A stretch of DNA of 64,000 bases from Arthrobacter cavernae (GTDB lineage Bacteria; Actinomycetota; Actinomycetes; Actinomycetales; Micrococcaceae). Position numbers and translations under genes: made by a program. The stretch spans positions 1-64,000 of the forward strand of contig NZ_JAFNLL010000012.1 in the NCBI RefSeq assembly GCF_017368795.1, in the 5' to 3' direction. The stretch's first letter is position 1; each line of letters starts with the position of its first letter. The notes under the pieces are model-generated. The model saw only the letters and a program-made list of their open reading frames with translations. It had not been told where the DNA came from and did not search any database. This document shows positions 9,095 through 17,588 of this stretch, piece after piece.

Positions 9095-9529
9095 ATGCAA
9101 ACCACAACCAAGATCCCGTCCGGCCCTTCCGCCACCCCGTCTGCCCATGGCGCAAGCCACACGGCGCCGTCTGAGCCGGGAAGCCCGGCTGGGCCCGCCG
9201 TCGCGCCAATGCTGGCCTCCTCGGCGGGGTCCGCTGGCCCGTCGCGGCCGGCCGCGATCCGTGAACTCCCCCTCGGATCATCCCCGTCCCGGGCGGCTGA
9301 GGAGCCTGCCCACGAGGGCAAGGGGCCGGGTTTGCGAACAGGCTCAGGCCGCAAGATCCGCAGCCGCGCCCGCCTCACGGGATCCGAGCTGGGGATGGCC
9401 ACGGCCGAATATGCGATTGCCACTCTGGCAGCAGTCGGTTTTGCCGGCCTGCTGGTGGTCATTCTGCGCAGCGATGAAGTCCGTGGGTTCCTGCTGAACC
9501 TTATCCGCACGGCCCTCGCGTTGCCATGA
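9095..9529 (+). CDS. DUF4244 Flp-type prepilin with long leader
   Basis: This is probably the structural pilin of the Tad locus. The 144-residue protein ends in a DUF4244 segment. Its sequence G-MATAE-YAIATLAAVGFAG (Gly100, Glu105) matches the type IVb prepilin pattern of cleavage after Gly with Glu at +5. Cleavage there would leave a 44-residue mature pilin with a hydrophobic helix and a basic patch (RSDEVRGF). The leader of about 100 residues is rich in Pro, Ser, Ala and Gly and is unusually long for a prepilin. The start ATG has AAAGGA upstream. It overlaps the next gene by ATGA. Confidence 0.85.
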   Translation: MQTTTKIPSGPSATPSAHGASHTAPSEPGSPAGPAVAPMLASSAGSAGPSRPAAIRELPLGSSPSRAAEEPAHEGKGPGLRTGSGRKIRSRARLTGSELGMATAEYAIATLAAVGFAGLLVVILRSDEVRGFLLNLIRTALALP

Positions 9530-10056
9530 CCGCGCCCACCGGCGGTCGAGCAGGGCGGGCGGGACCCGCAGCCGCGGGATGGCACCCTGGTCCGGGGAAG
9601 GACCGGGGCGCCGTCACCGCCGAGTTCGCCGTGGCCCTGCCAGCGGTCCTACTTCTCCTCGCCTTCCTGCTGGCCGGTTCCGCAGCAGGCATCATGCAGT
9701 TCCGCTTGGAGGAGGCGGCCCGGGCGGGTGCCCGGGCCCTGGCCCGCGGCGAGAGCACCGGACTCGTCGACGACGTGGTCCGGCGACTTGCCGGACAGGG
9801 CGCCACGGCGGTGGTCGCGGAGGACGGCGAGTGGGTGACTGTCACCGCCTCGGCGAGGGTTCCCGGGCCCCTCGGCACCATCATCCCGTGGACGCTCTCG
9901 GCCACGGCATCGGCCCGCGGGGAGACTCCGCAGGCCGCGGCGGCCCAGGTTCATCCGTTGGGACACGGCGTTTCATTTCCGGGGCTGAGGGAAGCCCGCG
10001 CAGACGGGCTCGACGCACTGGACCGGACGTGGGGCTGGCACGGAGTGGCCGCATGA
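9526..10056 (+). CDS. tadE: TadE-family minor pseudopilin
   Basis: This is a minor pilin-like component of the Tad machine. Its 176 residues contain DRGAVTAEFAVALPAVLLLLAF, in which Gly followed by AVTAE again fits a prepilin cleavage site with Glu at +5. A hydrophobic helix and a small extracytoplasmic domain (VRRLAGQGATAVVAEDGEWVTVTASARV) follow. About 25 Gly/Ala/Pro-rich residues precede the motif. It is translationally coupled on both sides by ATGA overlaps at 9526 and 10053. Confidence 0.85.
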   Translation: MTAPTGGRAGRAGPAAAGWHPGPGKDRGAVTAEFAVALPAVLLLLAFLLAGSAAGIMQFRLEEAARAGARALARGESTGLVDDVVRRLAGQGATAVVAEDGEWVTVTASARVPGPLGTIIPWTLSATASARGETPQAAAAQVHPLGHGVSFPGLREARADGLDALDRTWGWHGVAA

Positions 10057-10451
10057 GCGGCCGCAGGGGTGGCCCGGCCCCAGGGCCGGGTGCGGGGCGC
10101 GTGGATGCCGGCCACCGGGAGCGCGGTTCGGGAACCATTTTGGCCGCCTCTTTGGGAATCGTGGTCATGCTCATGACGGCGGGTGTGCTGCTGCTGGCCC
10201 AGGCAGGTGTCATGGCTTCACGGGCAGCGTCGGCGGCAGATCTGGCTGCCCTGGCCGGGGCTGATGCCGCGCGGGGGATCATGCAAGGCGATCCCTGCTC
10301 CGTCGCGGCCAGCGTGGCCGCGCGCCACAGCGCCGCGGTGCTCTCCTGCACAGTGGCCGGCGGCGAGATCGTGGAAGTCCGGACAGAGTTGGCGCAGCAT
10401 TCACCCTTCGGCGCGGCCACAGGCCGGGCAAGGGCAGGACCGCCGCCCTAG
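10053..10451 (+). CDS. TadE-like protein of the helicase/secretion neighbourhood
   Basis: This is the last gene of the Tad operon. I start it at ATG 10053, which overlaps the tadE stop; the frame is open to 9579 but only as a shadow of tadE. The 132-residue product has RERGSGTILAASLGIVVMLMTAG, then an Ala-rich helix (ASRAASAADLAALAGADAARG) and a conserved Cys pair (PCSVAASVA... LSCTVAGG) that may form a disulfide outside the cell. It matches the small TadE-like family always found next to the helicase encoded just downstream. Unlike its neighbours it lacks Glu at +5. Confidence 0.85.
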   Translation: MSGRRGGPAPGPGAGRVDAGHRERGSGTILAASLGIVVMLMTAGVLLLAQAGVMASRAASAADLAALAGADAARGIMQGDPCSVAASVAARHSAAVLSCTVAGGEIVEVRTELAQHSPFGAATGRARAGPPP

Positions 10452-10567
10452 GAAACGGGCTGCCACCATGGGGTTGGGACTGCTGAGTTGGGCTGCGCTC
10501 CGGATGCCGAGGGGCCTTCCGCTTTTACATCACGGCACGCTCTTCACAGGCTCCACGGGAACCGCTC

Positions 10568-12910
10568 CTACACGGCGTCCTTGAGGAATACGTCGATCAG
10601 CGTGATGGCGGCTGCCTTGTCCAGGGGGTTGTTCTTGTTTCCGCATTTGGGGGACTGCACGCAGGAGGGGCAGCCGTTGTCGCACTCGCAGGAGCGGATG
10701 GCGTCGCGGGTGGCCGTGAGCCACACCCTGGCCTTCTCGAAGCCCCGCTCCGCGAAGCCCGCACCCCCGGGGTGGCCGTCGTACACGAAAATCGTCGGCA
10801 CCCCGGTGTCGGCGTGGATGGCCGTGGACACCCCGCCGATGTCCCAACGGTCACTTGAGGCGACCAGGGGCAGGAGCCCTATTGCGGCGTGTTCCGCAGC
10901 ATGGAGTGCGCCGGGGAACTGTGCTTCGACCAGGCCCGCGCCCGTCAGTGAGCGGTTATGCACCACGAACCAGACGGCCTTGGTGAAGAGGTCCCTGGCC
11001 CCGAGCTCCAGGGGCTCCTCGCCCAGGATCTCGTTCGATATCAAGGCCTTGCGCTGGAAGGAGACCACCTGTGTTGTCACCTTCACCTCCCCGAAATGGA
11101 CCGCGACATCGCCCCATTCCACGGTCCGGAGGGTTTGCAGCACTTCGATCTGCGTTACGTCCCGGGCCGTCGTGTAGAAATCGGGGTTGGCCCGGCGGAC
11201 CATCACGCAGTGCTCCTCTTCATTCAGGTCTTCCACGAGGTAGCTGTCGCCCTGGTGGACGTAGACGGCCCCGGTGTGCGCCTGGTAGTGGGTCTGGGGC
11301 GAATCCATGGTCCCCAAGAGGGACCCGGTTTCGGAGTCCACGATGCTCACCGGTCCGCCGCCGTCGGCCCGCAGGTTCACCATGGCCGCGGCGCTCTCCG
11401 GGTGCGTCCAGAACCAGCCGGCAGGCCTCTTCCGCAGATACCCCTGGGTCACGAGCTGTCCCAGCAGGCCCTCGGCCGTGGGGCCGAACAGCTCCAGTTC
11501 CGCCGTCCCGATCGGCAGCTCGGCCGCGGCAGCGCACAGGTGCGGCCCCAGCACATAGGGGTTGCCGGGATCGAACACGGTCGCTTCCACGGACACATCG
11601 AAGATCGCCTCCGGGTGGTTCACGAGGTAGGTGTCCAGGGGGTCGTCGCTTGCCACGAAGGCCGCGATGGCATCCTGTCCCGCACGGCCGGCACGGCCGA
11701 TCTGCTGGAAAAGCGACGCCCTGGTTCCTGGCCAGCCGGCCACGAGCACGGCGTCGAGGCCCGAGATATCGATGCCCAGCTCCAACGCCGAGGTGCTGGA
11801 AACACCCAGCAGCTCACCGGACCTCAGTGCCCGCTCCAGGGCGCGGCGTTCCTCGGGCAGGTAACCGGAGCGGTAGGCCGCCACCCGCCGGGGCAGGCTC
11901 GGGTCCACCTCTTCCAGAAGCCTCTTGGCGATGGACGAAATGGTCTCGGCTCCGCGCCGTGACTTGATGAAGGCGATGGTGCGGACGCGCGAGGAGACCA
12001 GATTGGCCAGAATGTCTGCGGTCTCGGCAACGGCCGTCCGGCGATTCTTGGCACCGTTTTCGCCCTTGAGTTCGGTCAGCGCCGGTTCCCAGAACGCCAC
12101 CGTTGTGGAACCATGCGGCGAGCAGTCCTCCGAGACTTCCTTGACCGGGGCGCCGATGAGCCGGCCGAAGGACGTGCCGGGGTCGGATGCCGTTGCCGAC
12201 GCCGCGATGAACACCGGTTCCGGGAAGGAGGTCCCTGCCCCGTAGTAGGCACAGATGCGCCGGAGCCGGCGCATCAGATTGGCCACATGTGAACCGAACA
12301 CGCCCCGGTAGCTGTGGGCTTCGTCCACGATCACATAGCGCAGCCGCCGGAAGAACCGCGCCCACCAGGCATGGTTCGGCAGGATCCCGAAGTGCAGCAT
12401 GTCCGGGTTGGCCAGGATGAAGTTGGCGTGGTCCCTGATCCAGCGGCGGGATGAGGGGTCGGTGTCCCCGTCGTAGGTCTCCGCGCGGACCGTGGGCAGC
12501 TTCAGGGCGCGGATGGCGGCCAGCTGGTCGGCAGCGAGGGCCTTGGTGGGGGACAGGTAGAGGGTGACGGCGCCGTCGTCGTGGATTTTTCCGGGCTCGG
12601 ACAGCACGCGCAATTCGGAACGGTGGATCGCATCCAGGGCCGGGAGTTGGTAGGCGAGGGACTTGCCGGACGCCGTCCCGGTGGCGATCACCACGTGCTG
12701 GCCGGAGTGGGCCAGCTCGGCGGCCTCGGTCTGGTGCCGGTACGGCTCGTGGATTCCGAGTGTGCCGTAGGCGGCGACGACGTCCGGGTGGGCCCAGGCC
12801 GGCCATGGCTCGTGGACGGCCTGCCGGGCGGGGATGGTGCGGACATGACGGAGCTGCTCGGGGTCCGGAGTACGGCCCAGAAGGGAGATCAGCGAGTCGT
12901 GCGTGGCCAC
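10568..12910 (-). CDS. DEAH-box helicase with DUF1998 domain (MrfA/YprA type)
   Basis: This superfamily 2 helicase is related to B. subtilis MrfA, which acts in mitomycin C lesion repair. In 780 residues it has Walker A IATGTASGKS (about 75-84), DEAH within VIVDEAHSYRG (about 196-199), and motif VI QQIGRAGRAGQ. The C-terminal DUF1998 region carries a four-cysteine cluster CECDNGCPSCVQSPKCG that fits a zinc site. The GTG start has CAGAAT six bases upstream, a near-consensus leaderless -10. The gene converges with the Tad operon, an association known across actinobacteria, but any functional link to pili is unproven. Confidence 0.92.
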   Translation of the reverse strand: MATHDSLISLLGRTPDPEQLRHVRTIPARQAVHEPWPAWAHPDVVAAYGTLGIHEPYRHQTEAAELAHSGQHVVIATGTASGKSLAYQLPALDAIHRSELRVLSEPGKIHDDGAVTLYLSPTKALAADQLAAIRALKLPTVRAETYDGDTDPSSRRWIRDHANFILANPDMLHFGILPNHAWWARFFRRLRYVIVDEAHSYRGVFGSHVANLMRRLRRICAYYGAGTSFPEPVFIAASATASDPGTSFGRLIGAPVKEVSEDCSPHGSTTVAFWEPALTELKGENGAKNRRTAVAETADILANLVSSRVRTIAFIKSRRGAETISSIAKRLLEEVDPSLPRRVAAYRSGYLPEERRALERALRSGELLGVSSTSALELGIDISGLDAVLVAGWPGTRASLFQQIGRAGRAGQDAIAAFVASDDPLDTYLVNHPEAIFDVSVEATVFDPGNPYVLGPHLCAAAAELPIGTAELELFGPTAEGLLGQLVTQGYLRKRPAGWFWTHPESAAAMVNLRADGGGPVSIVDSETGSLLGTMDSPQTHYQAHTGAVYVHQGDSYLVEDLNEEEHCVMVRRANPDFYTTARDVTQIEVLQTLRTVEWGDVAVHFGEVKVTTQVVSFQRKALISNEILGEEPLELGARDLFTKAVWFVVHNRSLTGAGLVEAQFPGALHAAEHAAIGLLPLVASSDRWDIGGVSTAIHADTGVPTIFVYDGHPGGAGFAERGFEKARVWLTATRDAIRSCECDNGCPSCVQSPKCGNKNNPLDKAAAITLIDVFLKDAV

Positions 12911-13007
12911 CCGTTTATTCTGTCACCGCGCCGGGGGAGCCAGCGCCGCCGAGTCACCACCGCTGCGGGCACCACCGCCGCCGGGCAGGACCACGCCAGC
13001 GATGCGG

Positions 13008-13703
13008 CTACGCCACCGAGAGGTCGGCTGCCTCTCCGCCCCTGGTGGAAATCATCAGCACGTGGCAGACGTCCTTCCAGCCAAGGTGCGAATAGAGCTT
13101 CTGCCCGTCCAGGGAAGCCAGCAGGAGGCCGTTCTGGACGTCATGTTCGAAGGCCTGCGCTGCCAGCGCCTTCATGATGAAACTGCCCAGCCCGCGGCGC
13201 TGGAACGCCGGTTCCGTGACAATCTTGTCGAACACTGCCGTGCCCTTGACCACGTACACACGGCCGCTCGCGGCCACCTGTTCGCCGGAATGGACCACGG
13301 CGTGGTGCACGCCGTTGGCCTCGGACGTGGCCAGCTCCAGGTCATCGTCATGCAGCCACGGGTCCTCGGAATCCTGGGTTTCCATGTCCACGATCATCAT
13401 GGTCTGGGACGCCGAGGTGACATGCAGCCCATGCTGCCCGGCCAGGAACGAGTACCGGGCGACGTCATTCGTCAGGACGGTGAGGATGCGCGTGGGGGCT
13501 TCCGATGTCTTGGCGGCAAGCTCGGCAAATTCGCCGTCCGAAGGATCATGCGCGAAGTACTCCCAATCGCCGGTCTTGTCAGCGCGCAAGGCCGCCGGGA
13601 AGCGGCCCTCGTTGCGTGTTTCATAGCCCCGGCAGCCGGACCAGCCGGCTACCCAGACTTCCAACAGATGAGCGATGTCTTCAACCAAGGCGTCTGCACT
13701 CAT
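13008..13703 (-). CDS. GNAT-family N-acetyltransferase
   Basis: This is an acetyl-CoA-dependent N-acetyltransferase of unknown substrate, 231 residues long. The C-terminal half has the GNAT core: VYVVKGTAVFDKIVTEPAFQRRGLGSFIMKAL, in which QRRGLGS is the acetyl-CoA pyrophosphate loop, and a final KLYSHLGWK strand-helix. The N-terminal half (WEYFAHDPSDGEFAELAA) is not a second clear GNAT fold. The ATG has TAGTCT six bases upstream and is predicted to be leaderless. Confidence 0.85.
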   Translation of the reverse strand: MSADALVEDIAHLLEVWVAGWSGCRGYETRNEGRFPAALRADKTGDWEYFAHDPSDGEFAELAAKTSEAPTRILTVLTNDVARYSFLAGQHGLHVTSASQTMMIVDMETQDSEDPWLHDDDLELATSEANGVHHAVVHSGEQVAASGRVYVVKGTAVFDKIVTEPAFQRRGLGSFIMKALAAQAFEHDVQNGLLLASLDGQKLYSHLGWKDVCHVLMISTRGGEAADLSVA

Positions 13704-13830
13704 GTAGAGAGACTATGCCAGCGCCGCATTTAGCAACAGGGGGCCGCCAGTATCAGCAGCATTAACACTTCGGGCGCCTTGCGAAAGCTTCCGACACGCG
13801 GATTTTCCCCCACCAAGTACGCTTAAATAC

Positions 13831-14727
13831 GTGGCTTTGAACCGAATTGTGCTCTTTTATGGCTTTACCCCGATCGCCGACCCGGACGCGGTGCGGCTCT
13901 GGCAGCGTGCCCTGTGCGAGAAACTCGGCCTCGCCGGGCGCATCCTGATCTCCCCGGACGGCATCAACGCCACCGTGGGCGGCGAGCTGAACAACATGAA
14001 GCAGTACGTCAAGACCACCCGCGAATACAAGGGTTTCCACGGCATCGACTTCAAGTGGTCCGAGGGCGGCGCCGCCGATTTCCCGCGCCTGAGCGTCAAG
14101 GTCCGCGACGAAATCGTCTCATTCGGCGCTCCGGGCGAACTGAAGGTGGACGGGAACGGCGTGGTGGGCGGCGGCACGCACCTCCAGCCGGAGGAGCTGC
14201 ACGCCATGCTGGAGGCGAAGAGGGCAGCCGGACAGGAAGTGAAGTTCTTCGACGGCCGCAATGCCTTCGAAGCGCAGATTGGCAAATTCAAGGATGCGAT
14301 CGTTCCGGACGTCGCCACCACGCACGACTTCATCAAGGAACTCGATTCCGGCAAGTACGACGACCTCAAGGACCAGCCGGTGGTCACGTACTGCACCGGC
14401 GGCATCCGCTGCGAAGTCCTCTCCAGCCTCATGGTGAACCGCGGTTTCAAAGAGGTCTACCAGCTCGACGGCGGGATCGTCCGCTACGGCGAGACGTTCA
14501 AGGACCAGGGACTCTGGGAGGGCTCGCTGTACGTGTTCGACAAGCGCATGCACGTCGAATTCAGCGAGGACGCCAAGACCATCGGCGAATGCGTGCGCTG
14601 TGCGTCGCCCACCAACAAGTTCGAGAACTGCTCGAACCTCAGCTGCCGGACCCTGACCCTGTACTGCGCCGGGTGCGCTTCCAGCCCGGAGACCCTGCGC
14701 TGCCCCGGAGGCTGCGCCGCAGCCTGA
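13831..14727 (+). CDS. trhO: tRNA uridine(34) hydroxylase TrhO (YceA, rhodanese-like)
   Basis: This enzyme is involved in oxygen-dependent 5-hydroxyuridine formation at position 34 of tRNA. Its 298 residues begin with an acylphosphatase-like YceA domain ([25 protein letters not shown]). The rhodanese domain has [16 protein letters not shown] and the active-site loop [11 protein letters not shown] with catalytic Cys at about 188. A Cys-rich tail (CVRC...CSNLSC...CAGC...CPGGC) may bind a metal. The GTG start has TACGCT seven bases upstream and no Shine-Dalgarno, so it is predicted to be leaderless. Confidence 0.93.
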   Translation: MALNRIVLFYGFTPIADPDAVRLWQRALCEKLGLAGRILISPDGINATVGGELNNMKQYVKTTREYKGFHGIDFKWSEGGAADFPRLSVKVRDEIVSFGAPGELKVDGNGVVGGGTHLQPEELHAMLEAKRAAGQEVKFFDGRNAFEAQIGKFKDAIVPDVATTHDFIKELDSGKYDDLKDQPVVTYCTGGIRCEVLSSLMVNRGFKEVYQLDGGIVRYGETFKDQGLWEGSLYVFDKRMHVEFSEDAKTIGECVRCASPTNKFENCSNLSCRTLTLYCAGCASSPETLRCPGGCAAA

Positions 14728-14735
14728 ACAGCCCG

Positions 14736-15266
14736 CTAAAGCCGACTGACGCGGTAGGCGAAATTCGCGTCGTTGTTCGCCGACACCGTGATGGCCAGCA
14801 CGGCATCCCTCGCCAGCTGCAGCACGTTCACCCGCGTGTTGGCGCAGTCCAGCGTGAGCTCCACCAGTGCCGCGTTGCCGTTCTTCACCACGAATGATGC
14901 CCGGCGGGTCCCCCGGCAGGCCAGGGACACGGCGTAGGAGCCGCCGGGGAGCTGCACGGTCTGTTCGGTGCGCGATTCCCCGGCCTTCACGAGCCCGTGG
15001 CTTTCATAGAACGACTGCCCCTGGGAGTCCGGCACCACGGCCCGGGCCCAGGCGTCCAGTTTTTCCCCGGTGACCGTCCGGCCCAGCTCCGGGTCGCGCG
15101 GCAGCACCGGATCCGTGAAGGACCGTGCGGCGGGGCTGGGGGTCGGCCTCCCGCCGTCGTCGATGTACTCGCAGGCGGCCAGCGGGCCGCAGAGCCCAAG
15201 CAAAATCACGACGGCGGCACCCGCCAGCCGTCCAGACCGCACCTGCCGGGCGCCCGGGCTGCCCAT
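14736..15266 (-). CDS. Lipoprotein, paralogue of the neighbouring gene
   Basis: The 176-residue product has a signal peptide with lipobox LAAC (Cys32), so it should be anchored on the outer face of the membrane. A Pro/Ser linker follows, then a domain with LPGGSYAVSLACRG, a LTLDCANT strand and a C-terminal ANNDANFAYRVSRL. The cysteines in SLACRG and LDCANT could pair. The same layout occurs in the protein encoded at 15344-15784, so the two are probably tandem duplicates. The function is unknown. ATG 15266 has TAGAGT six bases upstream (leaderless). Confidence 0.75.
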   Translation of the reverse strand: MGSPGARQVRSGRLAGAAVVILLGLCGPLAACEYIDDGGRPTPSPAARSFTDPVLPRDPELGRTVTGEKLDAWARAVVPDSQGQSFYESHGLVKAGESRTEQTVQLPGGSYAVSLACRGTRRASFVVKNGNAALVELTLDCANTRVNVLQLARDAVLAITVSANNDANFAYRVSRL

Positions 15267-15343
15267 GTGCTGACTCTACGCCTGCAGCATCGGCGGCCAA
15301 AAGACCATCCGCCCGGGACGCCGGAGCCGGGCCGGAACGCCCG

Positions 15344-15784
15344 TCAGGCGGCGGGAACCAGTTGGTAGGCATAGATCAAGGGTGCGTCCACGCTTGAGGT
15401 GCTGATGCTCAGCGGCCCGCTTGTGGCCACCTTGATCCTGACCGTTTCGAGGCTGCCGTTGCAGGCCGCCCCGGCGTCGGCGATCTGCCTGCCTGCGGAG
15501 GTCACGGCGAAGAAGGCCTTGCCGCCGCCGTCGCAGGCCATGGTGAGCCTGTAGTTCCCGGCGGTGACACTGGCCGCGTCCTTGACGATGGGGTCCCGGT
15601 TGAGGATCTTCCCTGCATCCTCCAGAACGATGCCGCTGGCGGACGGCAGGGTCGTGGCCTTCCAGGAGGGGACGTCTGCGTCGGTGATGCTGCCGGGCGC
15701 CTGGCAGGCGGTTGCTGCCGCGACGGTGCCTGCCGCGACGGCAAGCAGGGCGGCGAGGCGCCATGTGGAGGGGAGGAAAACCAT
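15344..15784 (-). CDS. Lipoprotein, paralogue of the neighbouring gene
   Basis: The 146-residue product has a signal sequence ending in ATAC, a plausible lipobox. The mature part contains TAGNYRLTMACDGGGKAFFAV, AACNGSLETVRI and a final DAPLIYAYQLVPAA. These align by pattern with the product of 14736-15266 (GGSYAVSLACRG, LDCAN, ANFAYRVSRL). Function is unknown; small two-cysteine beta domains of this sort may sense or bind cell-surface ligands, but that is a guess. ATG 15784 has TAGCGT six bases upstream, so each paralogue seems to have its own leaderless promoter. Confidence 0.75.
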   Translation of the reverse strand: MVFLPSTWRLAALLAVAAGTVAAATACQAPGSITDADVPSWKATTLPSASGIVLEDAGKILNRDPIVKDAASVTAGNYRLTMACDGGGKAFFAVTSAGRQIADAGAACNGSLETVRIKVATSGPLSISTSSVDAPLIYAYQLVPAA

Positions 15785-15878
15785 GCTTCAACGCTACCTG
15801 CTCCGGCCTGCTGGGGCTTTGTCCACATAGGGGCATTGCCCGGTCAGCCTCCGGGAATCGCGGCAATAGACTGGCAGG

Positions 15879-17552
15879 GTGACTGATTCCGCAAGCATTT
15901 TCGCCACCGGCAACATCCCCGACGCCCCGCGCAGCGACCTCCCGGAGCTGCTCGTGGCGCTCGCGGCGGACCTTCGCGCCGTCGGCTATACGGTGGACGG
16001 AGTCGCCGCGTTCCTGGGCGCCGCCGCGTCCTCGGCGCTTAATCGGGACCAGTTGATCCCCGCCCTGATCGTCACCGGCCAGGCCGTCAAGGCGGATCCG
16101 GGTGCCCGTGCGCTCGCCGCCGTTGTCAGTCTGTGGCTCCTCGCCGTCCCGCAGCCGCCGGAAGAGATCGACGCCGCCCTTCCGGGCATCCGCACCGCGG
16201 GCTTGCTTGAGCTGGGGTTGGTCGAGCTGGACGACGGCGCTGTCGCCGCCAAGGCGGATCTGCGCCCCTACGGCTGGGATGCGAATGAGGACGGCAGCGG
16301 AGGTGCGGAGCTGTGGGTCTCCAGCGACCTTGCGGCCCACCAACGTGCCGGCGTGCTGCGCCATGACCATGTGCTGGGCATCGGGCAGGCCTCCACCACG
16401 CTGGTGCAGACCACCATCCGGCGCCACACGGAACGTGCCCTGGATCTCGGGACCGGCTGCGGCATCCAGACCTTCCACCTGCTGCACCACTGCGATCACG
16501 TCACAGCGACCGACATTTCCGAGCGAGCGCTGGCCTTCACCCGCTTCAACCTCCTGCTCAACGCGGAGGCCCTGCACCTGGACCCCAAAAACCTGGAAGC
16601 CCGCGTCAGCCTGCGCCTCGGATCGCTGCTGGAGCCGGTCGCGGGGGAGCACTTCGGGCTGGTGGTCTCCAACCCGCCTTTTGTGATCACCCCGCGCAGC
16701 ACCGGCGAGTCCGCGTCAGAGCAGTTCACGTACCGCGACGGCGGGCTGCCGGGAGATGACATCGTGGCCAGCCTGGTCCGGACCCTGTTCGGGGTCCTGG
16801 CCCCCGGCGGCACGGCCCAGATGCTTGGAAACTGGGAAATCACGGCCGGCACGCGGTGGAGCGAGCGGCCCAAGTCCTGGCTGGACGGTTCCGGCACCGA
16901 CGCCTGGTTCATACAGCGCGAGCAGGTGGGCCCGGAGCAGTACGCGGAAACCTGGCTGCAGGACGCCTCGGAAACCCGGGACCGCGGCCATTACCAGGAG
17001 TCGTACGCCGCCTACCTGGCGGACTTCGCTTCGCGCAACGTGGAGGGCATCGGCTTCGGCATGATCTGGCTTCGCCGCCCCGCAGATACCGCGAACGCCG
17101 CAAGCGGGGAGAACGCCGCAGATACCGGGAACGCTGCTGCCATCAGCCGCTTCGAGGAAATCACCTACCCCATCGAACAGCCCGTGGGTCCGCACCTTGG
17201 CGCTTCGGTGGAGCGCGCCGACTGGCTGGCCGCCCACCACCTGGCGGAGGCCCACCTGGTGGTTGCCGAGGACGTCACGGAGGAACGCCACCAGCGCCCC
17301 GGCGCAGAACACCCGGGCGTCATCCTCCTGCGCCAGGGAGCCGGCCTGCGCCGGACCAACCTGCTGAGCACCGAACTCGCCGGTTTCGTCTCCGCGTGCG
17401 ACGGTGAACTCTCCGTCCGCCAGATCATCGGCGCGCTTGCCGCGCTACTGGGCGGGGGCGAGGACTTCGAGCCGGAGGCCTTCCGCGCAGGCCTGCTGGA
17501 GGAGGTCGGCAACTTGGTGCGCGACGGCTTCCTCCTCCCGGAAGGACACTAG
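15879..17552 (+). CDS. SAM-dependent methyltransferase with N5-glutamine/adenine-type NPPF motif
   Basis: This 557-residue protein has an actinobacterial N-terminal helical domain (1-180). A class I methyltransferase core follows: motif I LDLGTGCGIQ (188-197), acidic loop ATDISERAL and motif IV VVSNPPFV (262-269). NPPF is typical of enzymes methylating amide or amine nitrogens, such as PrmC-like methyltransferases. The C-terminal 150 residues form an extra domain (HPGVILLRQGAGLRRTN) of unknown role. The substrate is unknown. GTG 15879 has TAGACT six bases upstream, so the gene is predicted to be leaderless. Confidence 0.85.
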   Translation: MTDSASIFATGNIPDAPRSDLPELLVALAADLRAVGYTVDGVAAFLGAAASSALNRDQLIPALIVTGQAVKADPGARALAAVVSLWLLAVPQPPEEIDAALPGIRTAGLLELGLVELDDGAVAAKADLRPYGWDANEDGSGGAELWVSSDLAAHQRAGVLRHDHVLGIGQASTTLVQTTIRRHTERALDLGTGCGIQTFHLLHHCDHVTATDISERALAFTRFNLLLNAEALHLDPKNLEARVSLRLGSLLEPVAGEHFGLVVSNPPFVITPRSTGESASEQFTYRDGGLPGDDIVASLVRTLFGVLAPGGTAQMLGNWEITAGTRWSERPKSWLDGSGTDAWFIQREQVGPEQYAETWLQDASETRDRGHYQESYAAYLADFASRNVEGIGFGMIWLRRPADTANAASGENAADTGNAAAISRFEEITYPIEQPVGPHLGASVERADWLAAHHLAEAHLVVAEDVTEERHQRPGAEHPGVILLRQGAGLRRTNLLSTELAGFVSACDGELSVRQIIGALAALLGGGEDFEPEAFRAGLLEEVGNLVRDGFLLPEGH

Positions 17553-17588
17553 CCCGTGGGCGGCCAGAGCGCTGGCTACACTGATCAG

